Origin: a bacterium
Lineage (GTDB): Bacteria > Bacillota > Clostridia > Oscillospirales > Acutalibacteraceae
NCBI GenBank assembly: GCA_022774755.1
Contig: JALFLK010000021.1
Coordinates: 1 to 64,000, forward strand
DNA length: 64,000 bases
Direction: 5' to 3'
This document shows positions 14,734 to 24,025 of the stretch, piece after piece (the first letter of the stretch is position 1; the number at the start of each line of letters is the position of its first letter). The notes below the pieces were generated by a model that was not told the origin of the DNA, did not search any database, and saw nothing but the letters and a program-made list of their open reading frames with translations. A program made the translations under genes and the position numbers.

Positions 14734-16005
14734 ATGGAAAATTTTAAGAAACTAATAATTCACAAGGCAACTTCTGCGTGGCAATACATCAAAACATTTT
14801 TAAAGTGGCTGTTTATAGCCACGGTCACGGGACTTTTAGGCGGTGCCATAGGCTCAGTCTTCAGCATATGTATAAGTTACGCCAATAAATTTAACCAAAA
14901 TGTTTGGTATTTGATTTTTTTGCTTCCTCTTGGCGGAGTTGTAATCACAGCGCTATACAGACTGTGCAAAATAGACAATGACCCCGGAACAAATTGTGTT
15001 TTGGAGTCAATCCGTAATAAAAACAAAGTTCCCTTTGTAATTGCTCCTTTGATTTTTATCAGCACTGTTATTACTCATCTGCTCGGCGGTTCGGCAGGCA
15101 GAGAGGGAGCTGCTCTTCAGCTGGGCGGAAGCTTGGGCACGGCTGTGGGCAGGATTCTTCATCTGAAAGACAGCGATATACATATTGCCGTTATGTGCGG
15201 AATGAGCGGGCTTTTTTCCTCGCTTTTCTGTACACCCATTACGGCGGCATTTTTTGCCCTTGAAGTAATCAGCGTGGGCGTTGCGTATTATTCCGCATTG
15301 GTACCGTGCTTTACTTCTGCGGTTGTGGCTTATTTTGTTTCAATTCATTTTGGTGTTACAACTCTGAGATTTAATATTAGCGGTGTAATTCCCAATCTTG
15401 ACATTATGTCACTTCTGCGTGTTACCGGGCTTGCGGCCGCATGTGCCGTTGTCAGTATCGTTTTCTGTGTGGCAATGCGCAAAACGCAAAAATGGGCAAG
15501 AAGGTTTATAAAAAATGAATATCTGCGAGTTATCGCAGGCGGTTTGATTATAGTTGCCCTCACATTTGCCGTGGGATGCCGTGACTATAACGGCGCAGGT
15601 TCACAAATAATTATGAATGCCGTTGAGGGCAATGCAAAACCCGAGGCATTTGTTTTGAAAATTATTTTTACCGCTGTTACTATCGGATGCGGTTATAAAG
15701 GCGGAGAAATTGTTCCTACGCTGTTTATCGGTTCAACCTTCGGATGTGTTTTCGGAAGTCTTTTGGGCCTTGATCCATCTTTCGGCGCCGCCGTCGGCTT
15801 GGTATGCCTGTTCTGCGGAGTTATAAATTGTCCTATTGCGTCCATACTTCTCAGCGTTGAGGTTTTCGGAGCCGGCGGAATAGTGTTTTTCGGAATTGCC
15901 TGCGCAGTAAGCTATATGCTCAGCGGTTATTACGGACTTTACAGCAGTCAAAAAATTCTCTATTCAAAATTAAAGGCGGAGTACATTAACATAAACGCAA
16001 AGTAA
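14734..16005 (+). CDS. ClC-family chloride/anion transporter
   Basis: This 423-residue integral membrane protein of the ClC family has many hydrophobic helices. It shows the GREG anion-pathway motif with the gating glutamate (GGSAGREGAALQLGG, about residues 117-131) and a GGEIVPTLFIG segment near 326 corresponding to the GxFxP region. It lacks cytoplasmic CBS domains. ClC proteins move chloride, nitrate or fluoride as channels or proton antiporters. The GREGA and GGEIVP variants occur in divergent bacterial clades including fluoride exporters, so ion specificity is open. The ribosome site is weak (GAGGCGG). Confidence 0.85.
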   Translation: MENFKKLIIHKATSAWQYIKTFLKWLFIATVTGLLGGAIGSVFSICISYANKFNQNVWYLIFLLPLGGVVITALYRLCKIDNDPGTNCVLESIRNKNKVPFVIAPLIFISTVITHLLGGSAGREGAALQLGGSLGTAVGRILHLKDSDIHIAVMCGMSGLFSSLFCTPITAAFFALEVISVGVAYYSALVPCFTSAVVAYFVSIHFGVTTLRFNISGVIPNLDIMSLLRVTGLAAACAVVSIVFCVAMRKTQKWARRFIKNEYLRVIAGGLIIVALTFAVGCRDYNGAGSQIIMNAVEGNAKPEAFVLKIIFTAVTIGCGYKGGEIVPTLFIGSTFGCVFGSLLGLDPSFGAAVGLVCLFCGVINCPIASILLSVEVFGAGGIVFFGIACAVSYMLSGYYGLYSSQKILYSKLKAEYININAK

Positions 16006-16070
16006 AGTGCTTCTGTGTACCCGTATTTGTTATACTGTATTCCGTAAACACTGAAACAAAAAAGATTTTA

Positions 16071-17240
16071 TCAGGCTTTTATCAGAGCTTTGCAGTAATC
16101 GTCACCGCATTTTTGCGGTGATTTTTTTGCTAAATTCAGAATATCGCTTGCAAGAATGTCTTTTTCAAGAATTGTACGGCTTATGCCGTCAAGCTGTCTG
16201 AGTCCGTTTGCAGTCCTTGTTATAATAGGAAGTCGGCAATTTTCAGCGGCGGATTTTAAGGCAATTTCCCCGGGTTTATTAAAACCTAAAATACGAACAT
16301 AGGGAACAGGGAAGCATTGCATTTCCTTTGTGATGCCCAACAGGGCATAAATCATAATCCTGCGCAGACGGGCGTGAGTGTATCTTTTTGTTTTAACAGC
16401 GTCAATTATTTCTGGAATAGAATTATAATTTTTCACAGCCTGAAAAATCCGGTTTTCCAACCCCTCCGTTACATCAGGAAGAACAGCAAAGTCACCGGGG
16501 GTCATTGTACGGAGCTTATAGAGCAATGCGCCTTCGATGTTTTTTACGGAGCAAAGGCTGTCAGGGTCACTAAGATAGGAATAATCAGGCAAATAGTCAA
16601 ATGAGTGTAAATCGTTGTTTAAAAGCATATTTCTTATTTGCGATGCGCTTGCAAAATCGCCGTTTGTCCTATGGCTGTCGTGATGTACTCCTGTTCTTTT
16701 TATGGGAAGAATATCAATTCCCAATGGCTTTGCTGCCTTAATATATTCAATACCCAAAATATTATTCGGCCCGCTGAGTACCTCTGCGTTTTCCTTTCCC
16801 CATAACTCAACTAGGGATTTTTCAACTGCTGCGGGGTAACTCAGTCCATTTGTAAGCTGTTTTTTCAGTTGATTTTTGAATTGTTCCGTTGACTGAATTT
16901 CTGCTGTTTTGATTAGAGATTCCCTGTCGCCCTCAATACCGAAAGCCATTACATTACAGCCAAGGTTATGGGCAATACAAACACCTGATTTTGCAAAAAT
17001 TTCTCCGCTTGAAACTGCGTAAACCGTGGGAAGCTCCGCTATCAGGTCAACGCCGTTGTTTAATGCGGCATTTGCTCTGCTGAATTTATCCGCAATGGCA
17101 ACATCACCACGCTGAACAAAACTTCCGCTCATTATTCCTACAATACAACATCCACCCAACTGCTTTCTGATGCTTTCAATCAGATATTTATGACCGTTGT
17201 GAAAGGGGTTGAATTCGCAAATTACACCCACAGTTTTCAA
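16071..17240 (-). CDS. tmcAL: tRNA(Met) cytidine acetate ligase TmcAL (YlbM family)
   Basis: This 389-residue enzyme uses ATP and acetate to acetylate the wobble cytidine of elongator tRNA-Met. The N-terminal nucleotidyltransferase motif is ICEFNPFHNGHKYLI, followed by SGSFVQRGD and the family segment KTGV-like RTGVHHDSHRTNGDFASASQIR. The length matches B. subtilis YlbM. The start is TTG 17240 with AAGGTGGAG upstream. It is divergent from ackA, whose product is also in acetate metabolism; whether that link matters is not known. Confidence 0.9.
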   Translation of the reverse strand: MKTVGVICEFNPFHNGHKYLIESIRKQLGGCCIVGIMSGSFVQRGDVAIADKFSRANAALNNGVDLIAELPTVYAVSSGEIFAKSGVCIAHNLGCNVMAFGIEGDRESLIKTAEIQSTEQFKNQLKKQLTNGLSYPAAVEKSLVELWGKENAEVLSGPNNILGIEYIKAAKPLGIDILPIKRTGVHHDSHRTNGDFASASQIRNMLLNNDLHSFDYLPDYSYLSDPDSLCSVKNIEGALLYKLRTMTPGDFAVLPDVTEGLENRIFQAVKNYNSIPEIIDAVKTKRYTHARLRRIMIYALLGITKEMQCFPVPYVRILGFNKPGEIALKSAAENCRLPIITRTANGLRQLDGISRTILEKDILASDILNLAKKSPQKCGDDYCKALIKA

Positions 17241-17264
17241 ATTAACTCCACCTTAAAAAAATAC

Positions 17265-17293
17265 TTGAAAATACGCATATTTTGTTATATTAT
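17265..17293 (+). promoter_or_regulatory. Promoter of ackA
   Basis: TTGAAA (17265-17270), 17-base spacer, TATTAT (17288-17293), in the gap between the divergent tmcAL and ackA genes. Confidence 0.55.
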
Positions 17294-17336
17294 ATTATAT
17301 GTTATTAAGTAAAACTTATCAAGAGGAGACGAAAAA

Positions 17337-18542
17337 ATGAAAATACTTGTTATCAACGCAGGAAGCTCTTCGCTTAAATTTCAATTAATTGATATGGAAG
17401 ACGAAAAAGTTCTTGCAAAAGGAAACTGCGAAAGAATCGGTACGGACGGCTCATTTATAGGCTATAAGAACGCCAACGGAAAAAACAAAAAAGAGAATGT
17501 ACCTATGCCTGACCATAAGGCGGCGTTTATGCAGGTTAAGGACGCCCTTACAGACTCCGAAATCGGCGTAATCAAAGAGCTCTCCGAGGTTTCCGCAATC
17601 GGACACAGAGTTGTGCAGGGCGGTTCCATTTTTAAAAAATCGGTTATTATTGACGATGGTGTAATCAACAAAATTGAGGAACTCAGCGCACTTGCACCTT
17701 TACATAATATTGCTCATGCTCAGGCTATGAGAGCCTGCGTTGAGGTTTTCGGCAAGGAAACTCCGATGGTTGCTGTTTTTGATACTGCTTTCCATTCCAC
17801 AATGCCTCCAAAAGCATTTATGTACGCTGTTCCTTATGAGTATTACGAAAAATACCAGGTTAGACGCTACGGCTTCCACGGCACATCTCACAGGTATGTC
17901 AGCGCAGAAATGGCAAAGCTTATGGGCAGAAACCCCGAGGACGGACTTAAGCTTATTACCTGTCATATCGGCAACGGTTCTTCCATTTCTGCTGTTAAAA
18001 ACGGCAAATGCGTGGATACAACAATGGGACTTACTCCTCTTGACGGCTTTATGATGGGCACCCGTTCAGGCTCTCTCGACCCGTCGGTTGTAACGTTTAT
18101 CGCAGAAAAAGAGCATTTAACGGCTGAACAAATGACTGAAATGCTCAACAAAAAATCCGGACTTTTAGGAATTTCCGGCATTTCCAGCGACGACAGAGAT
18201 GTTTCTGAGGCAGAAGAACACGGCAACAAGAGAGCACACCTTGCTCACGAAATGCTTTATTATCAGATTGCAAAGAATGTTGCGGCTTTTTACGCTGTTC
18301 TCGGCGGATGCGACGGAATTGTGTTCACCGCAGGCTTAGGCGAAAATCAGCCTCAGCTCAGAGAGATGGTTTGCGAGTATCTTTCCTGCTTCGGCGTTGA
18401 TATTGATAAAGATTTAAATAACAAAACGTGGCACGGAGTTACAGGCACAATTTCCACAGAAAAATCTTCTGCAAGGGTAGAAGTAATCGCAACCAACGAA
18501 GAGCTTGTTATTGCAAGAGATACAAAAGCACTTATAGGCTGA
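17337..18542 (+). CDS. ackA: Acetate kinase
   Basis: This 401-residue enzyme interconverts acetyl phosphate + ADP and acetate + ATP, the ATP-yielding last step of acetate fermentation. ASKHA-fold motifs are clear: VINAGSSSLKFQL at the N-terminus, RYGFHGTSHRYV around residue 177, HIGNGSS near 210 and GTRSGSLDP near 242. The length is standard. AGAGGAG lies upstream of ATG 17337. The usual partner pta is not adjacent; the gene is monocistronic between its promoter and a strong terminator. Confidence 0.96.
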   Translation: MKILVINAGSSSLKFQLIDMEDEKVLAKGNCERIGTDGSFIGYKNANGKNKKENVPMPDHKAAFMQVKDALTDSEIGVIKELSEVSAIGHRVVQGGSIFKKSVIIDDGVINKIEELSALAPLHNIAHAQAMRACVEVFGKETPMVAVFDTAFHSTMPPKAFMYAVPYEYYEKYQVRRYGFHGTSHRYVSAEMAKLMGRNPEDGLKLITCHIGNGSSISAVKNGKCVDTTMGLTPLDGFMMGTRSGSLDPSVVTFIAEKEHLTAEQMTEMLNKKSGLLGISGISSDDRDVSEAEEHGNKRAHLAHEMLYYQIAKNVAAFYAVLGGCDGIVFTAGLGENQPQLREMVCEYLSCFGVDIDKDLNNKTWHGVTGTISTEKSSARVEVIATNEELVIARDTKALIG

Positions 18543-18578
18543 TTTCTTGCGGCTTGTTTAAATTTATAATAATTCATT

Positions 18579-18613
18579 GTGGGGAATACAGCTTAGTATT
18601 TCCCACGTTTTTT
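18579..18613 (+). terminator. Terminator of ackA
   Basis: Stem GTGGGGAATAC/GTATTTCCCAC followed by GTTTTTT. Confidence 0.8.
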
Positions 18614-18623
18614 AGGGGTAATA

Positions 18624-19370
18624 ATGAAAAACGAAAAATCATCTGCAAATAAAACCATATCCGACGAAGAATATCTTGCCTGTGAAAGACAATGGGTGTT
18701 CCTAATACTAATGCTTGTAGCGGGATTTTACGGTGCCTATACTTTTTCTGTAAGGGGCGGAGTCTTTTGCAACGCACAAACAGCCAACTTTGTTATGATG
18801 GCAATGTCTCTGGGAAAGGGTGAGTGGTTACATGCTCTGTACTATTTCATACCAATGTCGGCTTATCTGCTGGGAACAATGGTATCAGAGGGTATTTCCG
18901 GCAAAATCAAACGCACGGGGTTTATCAGATGGGATACATTGCTTATACTTATCGAAATCATTGCAGTAGTGATTTTGGGCTTTATACCCGAGTCAGCGCC
19001 CTATCAGATTTCTCAGGTGACTATAAACTTTATTTGCTCTATGCAGTATAACACCTTCAGGCAAGCCAACGGAATCCCCATGGCGACTACATTCTGCACC
19101 AACCATCTCCGCCAGGTGGGAGTAGCAATAGTTAAGCTGATAAAAAAAGACGGGGATATGGGTTTTCAAAAGACCAAACTGATTAACCACAGCCTTATGA
19201 TAGGCGTATTTGTATTAGGCGGAATTTTTTCATCATTTTTGTGTATGTTCTTTTTAGGAAAGGCAATATGGGGCGCACTTATTCCTTTGGGATTTGTGTT
19301 TTTCAAGCTTTTGTATGCCGATTTAAAAAAGGAACATGATTATATTGACCGCACTCCCCACGGTCATTGA
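18624..19370 (+). CDS. DUF1275 (YoaK-like) membrane protein
   Basis: This 248-residue protein has about six predicted membrane helices and the DUF1275 pattern: a first helix ending near GAYTFSVRGGVFCNAQTANFV and a helix with YNTFR ... MATTFCTNHLR. The family is widespread and resembles YoaK; its substrate is unknown. ATG 18624 follows AGGGGT closely after the ackA terminator, so a promoter was not evident; some read-through may drive it. It ends at a shared bidirectional terminator. Confidence 0.8.
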   Translation: MKNEKSSANKTISDEEYLACERQWVFLILMLVAGFYGAYTFSVRGGVFCNAQTANFVMMAMSLGKGEWLHALYYFIPMSAYLLGTMVSEGISGKIKRTGFIRWDTLLILIEIIAVVILGFIPESAPYQISQVTINFICSMQYNTFRQANGIPMATTFCTNHLRQVGVAIVKLIKKDGDMGFQKTKLINHSLMIGVFVLGGIFSSFLCMFFLGKAIWGALIPLGFVFFKLLYADLKKEHDYIDRTPHGH

Positions 19371-19387
19371 TACAACTTTTATAAAAA

Positions 19388-19418
19388 GCTCCGACGGCAT
19401 TTTGCCCTCGGAGCCTTT
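19388..19418. terminator. Bidirectional terminator
   Basis: Stem GCTCCGA/TCGGAGC with an A run before and a CTTT tail after, between convergent DUF1275 and DUF378 genes. Confidence 0.65.
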
Positions 19419-19444
19419 AAAATCTAAGTCTTATTCTGTAAGTC

Positions 19445-19669
19445 TCATCCTGCGGAATGATGAACGGTGGTTTCGTCTGTTTCGTCGTCTCTGAACAAAA
19501 TTGAAATGCACCATATGGCGGCAAGTCCCACAAGTACAAAGATTATTCGGCTTAATACCGAGTCTGTACCGCCAAACAGCCAGGATACAACGTCAAACTG
19601 AAAAATACCGATGCATCCCCAGTTAAGACCGCCGATAATTAAAATCGTCAATGCAATTTTATCAAGCAT
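19445..19669 (-). CDS. DUF378 small membrane protein
   Basis: This 74-residue, two-helix membrane protein of the DUF378 family is recognisable from LTILIIGGLNWGCIGIFQFDVV and the second helix RIIFVLVGLAAIWCISIL. Function is unknown. The start is placed at ATG 19669 because AAGGAGG lies six bases upstream, nine codons inside the track ORF. The tail is rich in D/E/H and probably cytoplasmic. Confidence 0.8.
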   Translation of the reverse strand: MLDKIALTILIIGGLNWGCIGIFQFDVVSWLFGGTDSVLSRIIFVLVGLAAIWCISILFRDDETDETTVHHSAG

Positions 19670-19726
19670 ACTAAACCTCCTTATAGTTTGCTTCAATAAA
19701 AGTGTTGACGATTTTCAAGATATTAT

Positions 19727-20104
19727 TCACATAAAAAATAAACTGAAAATAAGGAAAATTATTCCAAAACCGAGTACAACATAAGATATAATTCTTGTTT
19801 GTTTGACTGCTTTTTCAATTTTTTGTTTTTCAATCATTCCTTCCGTGGGAAACGGAAGAAAGAACAGAAGCAGCGCAAGTATCAGACAGCTTGTAACAAC
19901 AGCTATTGTTCCGGCTGTTTTTAAAAACGAAAAAACAAATATACCTATTCCTATTGCCAAAACGCACACGGCGCACAGCACGGAAAACACACCGGTAAAT
20001 CGTTCTCTTTTCTCATAAAACTGATTTGCCTTATATTGACATTCCTCACTGCAGTATTGCTCAAAATAAGATATTTCCTTTCCGCAGTAATTGCATTTTT
20101 TCAT
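19727..20104 (-). CDS. Zinc-ribbon membrane protein of unknown function
   Basis: This 125-residue protein has an N-terminal CxxC...CxxxC knuckle (KKCNYCGKEI, YCSEECQYKA, residues 4-24) likely to bind zinc. Hydrophobic helices follow at about 38-60, 64-82 and 103-124. No family recognised. Similar zinc-knuckle plus membrane proteins are common in Clostridia and are usually uncharacterised. The gene lies upstream of the DUF378 gene on the same strand with a 57-base gap. Confidence 0.6.
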   Translation of the reverse strand: MKKCNYCGKEISYFEQYCSEECQYKANQFYEKRERFTGVFSVLCAVCVLAIGIGIFVFSFLKTAGTIAVVTSCLILALLLFFLPFPTEGMIEKQKIEKAVKQTRIISYVVLGFGIIFLIFSLFFM

Positions 20105-20259
20105 CTAATATCACCGTACATTCTGAATATTTTTAACATATAATATACCATATGTTTTTTTATGTCAATAAACAAAAAATCGCTGTTGTAATAAATTAAC
20201 AAATTGCATTGTCTGCTTTTGTAATAATTATAGAATTGGTAATAATTTATCATAAATAA

Positions 20260-20288
20260 TTGACAGAGTTTCTAATATATGGTAAAAT
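20260..20288 (+). promoter_or_regulatory. Promoter of the DUF4234/DUF2752 pair
   Basis: Consensus TTGACA (20260-20265), 17-base spacer, TAAAAT (20283-20288), 30 bases before the start codon. Confidence 0.7.
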
Positions 20289-20318
20289 CAAATTACCAAA
20301 TAAACAGGGGGTTTTATA

Positions 20319-20675
20319 ATGACAAACAGAAATATTGGATTGTGCATAGTGCTGTCCATCATAACCTGCGGTATTTACGGCCTTTATTGGTTTGTTGTGC
20401 TGACAAATGAAGCTAATAATGCTTCCGGCCATTCACAGGACGGAACATCAGGCGGTATGGCTTTACTGCTCACCATTGTCACCTGCGGTGTTTACGGTAT
20501 CTATTGGGCTTATAAAATGGGCGAGAAAGTTTCCGAAGCAAAAGCCGCCAGAGGACTTGTTGCTGACTCTAATATGTCCGTGATTTTCCTTGTCCTCAGC
20601 ATTTTCGGCCTTAGTATTATCGTTGAGGCTCTTGTTCAGAATGAGCTTAATAAAATGGTTGACACTCAGGCTTAA
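20319..20675 (+). CDS. DUF4234 membrane protein
   Basis: This 118-residue protein carries two copies of the DUF4234 signature, ITCGIYGLYW and VTCGVYGIYW, at the ends of two membrane helices, and a third C-terminal helix. The family is associated with small bacterial membrane proteins of unknown function. It lies three bases ahead of the DUF2752 gene, so the two are co-translated; the pair recurs in Clostridia, which suggests a shared membrane role. Confidence 0.8.
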   Translation: MTNRNIGLCIVLSIITCGIYGLYWFVVLTNEANNASGHSQDGTSGGMALLLTIVTCGVYGIYWAYKMGEKVSEAKAARGLVADSNMSVIFLVLSIFGLSIIVEALVQNELNKMVDTQA

Positions 20676-20678
20676 TTT

Positions 20679-21074
20679 ATGAAATTAAGAATAAAGAAAC
20701 TTACCTTGGCTGCGGTTATTTTAATCGCAGCCGGTCTTTTATATTTAGCAGTAAATAAGTTAACAGGTTTTGCAATTCCCTGCGTTTTTCATCTTGTAAC
20801 CGGACTGTATTGTCCGGGGTGCGGAGTTACGGGAATGATTATTTCATTACTGCATTTTGATTTTCTCGGTGCGTTTAAGCACAATGTTGCAATTATAACT
20901 GCGCTTCCTGCTTTGCTTTATTTGTTCATAGCTGCCCTTGTGCGATATATTAAAACAGGACAAACTACCCTTACAAGATTTCAGAATATTTTGCTTTATA
21001 TATTGATTGGATATTTTATTGTATTTGCGGTTTTGCGCAATATTCCTTACTTTGATTTTCTTGCACCTTACTGA
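20679..21074 (+). CDS. DUF2752 membrane protein
   Basis: This 131-residue protein has an N-terminal helix, the DUF2752 motif GLYCPGCGVTGMI (paired cysteines) at about residues 43-55, and two further helices. Function is unknown. It begins three bases after the DUF4234 stop and has no separate strong ribosome site, which supports translational coupling. Confidence 0.8.
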   Translation: MKLRIKKLTLAAVILIAAGLLYLAVNKLTGFAIPCVFHLVTGLYCPGCGVTGMIISLLHFDFLGAFKHNVAIITALPALLYLFIAALVRYIKTGQTTLTRFQNILLYILIGYFIVFAVLRNIPYFDFLAPY

Positions 21075-21188
21075 TTACACTAAAATCCAATTAAAATTCA
21101 GGCAGATTTGTTGCCTGCAATAGCTGATAATAAATATTACGGACATAATTATATATTATAAAAAACTGATATAATAACTATTATAAAA

Positions 21189-21220
21189 ACTCCGAAAGAC
21201 TGCGCTTTCGGAGTTTTTTA
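21189..21220 (+). terminator. Terminator after the DUF2752 gene
   Basis: Ten-base stem ACTCCGAAAG/CTTTCGGAGT followed by TTTTTA. Confidence 0.75.
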
Positions 21221-21259
21221 TCGTTTAGTAAGAAATAAATCTTGCTTATGGGAAAAGCA

Positions 21260-23260
21260 TTATCTGTAACCCTTTTTCTCCATTACCGATACAATCGTAT
21301 CTTTATTAGCTCGTTCATATTTATTGAAAACACTCTCGTCAAAATCGGAGGGGCTTACAGTTCCGCTGTACCAGGTCTTTGAGTTGAAATAATCTGCAAT
21401 ATACGGTGTAGTAAAGATTCTTCCGTGTCTTGCGTACAACTCGTTGACTGCCAAAGTCAAAGTCCTTTCATCCATATCTTCAAGCTCGCTTGAATCAATA
21501 TATCTTGAGTCTGTACCGTCAATTACGTAGTCAGATGATTTTTCCGAGGAATTACTTGACGAATAGTTGCTCTCTGCGCTTGTTTCGTCAGGTCTTGAGC
21601 CAAGCGAAATAACAACCGAAACAGTTGAGCCCGGCTGTACCGATTCGCCCTCGGAGGGAGTAACGCTTATTACCGTGTTGTAATCGTAATAGTCACTGTA
21701 AGCGTAATAATCAATGCTTACCGAAAGCCCCGCATAGGCAAATTCATCCATAGCTCGTGAGTAATCCATACCTGCTACATTGGGAACAATTACGATTTCC
21801 GGCGCTTTTGTGGGAGCCTCCGTAGGCGGAGCCGTTGTCAAAGGAGCCGGAGTAGGCGCCTGGGTTGTTTCTTCTGTTGTTTCTTCGGTGGTTTCCTGAT
21901 TTGCTCCGGGGAGTATTCCGCCGAACATATCGTTATTGATGGCAAAAAATACTGCGCCGCCGATAATTCCCAAAACAAGAATAATTGCAATAATTATCAG
22001 GGCGGTTTTGCCTTTTCCTTTAGATTTTATTTCTTCATCTTCTGAGTAGTATTCTTCGCCGCTGTCTAAAATCTCTTTGCCGGGAGTAAATGCAACGGTA
22101 GCCTGACTGTTAATATCCTGGCTGTCTTCCGTAATGTCAAAATTGTCTTCATCATCTTCAAAGGCGTCAATGTCCTTGCCTTTAAGTGCGTCATCGTCTG
22201 AAATAACATTGTAATCATCAGCGATAATGTCTGAATTTCCGTCTGTGAATATGTCGCCGTTATTGCTGTCGGCTTCTGAACTATGGTTTGATTTACCGGG
22301 AAATACTGCGCCGGTGCCTGAGCCCGGCTTACAGGATAATACGGCGTTTTTAAATGAAGATGCGTCCATCCACCTTGATTCGGGAGAAAACTGACAGGCA
22401 ATAAGTATTACTTTGGATATTTCGCCGTCTGCGTCGCTTGGAGCAGGGAACGGCACGCCTTTAATTCTTTTAAGGATAGCCTCATTCTTCTCTTCTGGGG
22501 TTGAATCCTCTTTTACAAAAGGCTCTCTGTTGCCGTTAAACAGCGTGTAAAGCAACAATCCCAGGGAATAGATGTCGGCGGTTTTTTCGGCTTTTTTGTT
22601 TTCCTGAAGCTCGGGCGCCATAAAAGCAACCGTTTCTTTTACAGCCCTTTTGTTTACAACGCTGTCGGGCTTTTTTGAAATGCCGAAGTCGGCGAGGAGA
22701 TAGTTGCCCTTATCGTCTTTAAAAATATTGTTAGGCTTAATATCGCCGTGGAAAATTCCTCTTTTTTCCAAGTCTTCAAGACCCGAACAAATATCGGAGG
22801 CAAGTTTTAGCTTTTCTTCTGTATTAAGCTCACCCTTGCTTAAAATATCGGAAAGGCTTTCCAAATAAGGCATACGAATAAATATGTCGTAGCCCTGTTT
22901 GTCGTCCTTTTCATAAACAACGTGTTCCTCATAAATCAAAAGGTTCTTAGACCTTGTAAAGGAGTAGTTTGTTTCAATTTCATCAAGAATTTGATTGAGA
23001 GCTTTTTCTTTCGGAGATACCTCATCGTCACTTTCGGTTTCAGTAACCTCTGAATTTTCCGTTAAATTCCCCTCAAAAACATCTTCAATTTTTTTGGTGT
23101 TGTCGGGAACTTCAACTTCAATGTATTTTACGGCACCGAAAACTTCTTTTCCGTTTTCAACAGACCTGATTTTGTAAACAGTTCCGTAAAGACCGGAGCC
23201 GATTTCTTCTAAAATTTCCCACTTGTCCCAAAGGGGAGAAAAGCTTTTTATATTGAACAA
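21260..23260 (-). CDS. PASTA-domain Ser/Thr kinase with C-terminal YARHG domain
   Basis: This 666-residue membrane kinase has an N-terminal kinase domain (about 15-330) with IGSGLYGTVYKI, AVKYIEV, catalytic HGDIKPNN near residue 171 and DFG near 190. The loop has HGD rather than HRD. An acidic linker, one membrane helix (about 416-437), a Thr/Pro-rich spacer, one PASTA repeat (about 490-553; VPNVAGMDYSRAMD) and a C-terminal YARHG domain (NELYARHGRIF) follow. PASTA kinases sense muropeptides or lipid II. Start TTG 23260 has AGGAGG eight bases upstream; the track start has no ribosome site. It has no adjacent phosphatase gene, unlike prkC-prpC. Confidence 0.88.
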   Translation of the reverse strand: MFNIKSFSPLWDKWEILEEIGSGLYGTVYKIRSVENGKEVFGAVKYIEVEVPDNTKKIEDVFEGNLTENSEVTETESDDEVSPKEKALNQILDEIETNYSFTRSKNLLIYEEHVVYEKDDKQGYDIFIRMPYLESLSDILSKGELNTEEKLKLASDICSGLEDLEKRGIFHGDIKPNNIFKDDKGNYLLADFGISKKPDSVVNKRAVKETVAFMAPELQENKKAEKTADIYSLGLLLYTLFNGNREPFVKEDSTPEEKNEAILKRIKGVPFPAPSDADGEISKVILIACQFSPESRWMDASSFKNAVLSCKPGSGTGAVFPGKSNHSSEADSNNGDIFTDGNSDIIADDYNVISDDDALKGKDIDAFEDDEDNFDITEDSQDINSQATVAFTPGKEILDSGEEYYSEDEEIKSKGKGKTALIIIAIILVLGIIGGAVFFAINNDMFGGILPGANQETTEETTEETTQAPTPAPLTTAPPTEAPTKAPEIVIVPNVAGMDYSRAMDEFAYAGLSVSIDYYAYSDYYDYNTVISVTPSEGESVQPGSTVSVVISLGSRPDETSAESNYSSSNSSEKSSDYVIDGTDSRYIDSSELEDMDERTLTLAVNELYARHGRIFTTPYIADYFNSKTWYSGTVSPSDFDESVFNKYERANKDTIVSVMEKKGYR

Positions 23261-23331
23261 TGTACTTACCTCCTGTGTGATGATAATCGGCTGTAATAAC
23301 AACAGCGTCACTTATGTTTACATTAAATACC

Positions 23332-23360
23332 ATTATGTACATTATATCATAAATTGTCAA
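23332..23360 (-). promoter_or_regulatory. Promoter of the PASTA kinase gene
   Basis: Minus strand TTGACA (23360-23355), 17-base spacer, CATAAT (23337-23332). The rest of the gap up to the GntR promoter is AT-rich without a gene. Confidence 0.6.
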
Positions 23361-23567
23361 TTATACAATATATATGTCAAAACCGTTACGGAAATTACGC
23401 ATTTTTAAGTTTTGCATTAAGGGCAACAAACCTTTTAATACAGGTGTATTTTTCGTGAGAGGTAAAGGTTCAATTTTGTATATATCATAAATGGTTTTTT
23501 ATTGTGCTGTTTTTATGATACTCTCAAAATATTCTCAAAAAATTTTTTGTAAAAGTTAAAATAACTG

Positions 23568-23626
23568 TTGACAATTAAATATCATATGCGTATAATTGTG
23601 CTGTAGTTAATTAGTTGACTAACTAA
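23568..23626 (+). promoter_or_regulatory. GntR-ABC operon promoter and operator
   Basis: Perfect TTGACA (23568-23573), 17-base spacer and TATAAT (23591-23596). The inverted repeat TTAGTT-GACT-AACTAA (23611-23626) follows directly, where a GntR/YtrA-type repressor would block transcription. Autoregulation is inferred from position. Confidence 0.8.
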
Positions 23627-23650
23627 CCAAATGACAAAGGAGGTATATCA

Positions 23651-24025
23651 TTGAATATAAATGCAGACATTGATAAACCGATTTTTCAGCAAATAAGAGA
23701 AGGGATAGAAGACGCCATAATTTTGGGAGCTTTTCCCGAGGGTAGTCAGATACCTTCCATTACTGAAATATCGGTAAATTACAAAATAAATCCTGCAACT
23801 GCTCTTAAGGGTGTTAACCTTCTTGTGGAAGAAAATATTGTTTATAAAAAACGGGGTGTAGGTATGTTTGTGTGCGACGGCGCAGTTGACAGACTGATGG
23901 AAAACCGAAGAAAGGAATTTTATGATAAATATGTTTCTTCACTAATCAGCGAGGCAAAAAAGCTTAAATTATCAGAACAGGATATTAAACAAATGATTGA
24001 AAGGGGTTTTGGCAGTGAGTATTGA
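23651..24025 (+). CDS. GntR-family (YtrA-type) regulator
   Basis: This 124-residue protein consists of a GntR winged helix (PIFQQIREGIEDAIILGAFPEGSQIPSITEISVNYKINPATALKGVNLL) and a short helical tail, the YtrA subfamily build. YtrA repressors control adjacent ABC transporter operons. The start is TTG 23651 with AAAGGAGGT upstream. The stop overlaps the ABC ATPase start by 11 bases. It is the first gene of a three-gene operon behind an operator-bearing promoter. Confidence 0.88.
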   Translation: MNINADIDKPIFQQIREGIEDAIILGAFPEGSQIPSITEISVNYKINPATALKGVNLLVEENIVYKKRGVGMFVCDGAVDRLMENRRKEFYDKYVSSLISEAKKLKLSEQDIKQMIERGFGSEY

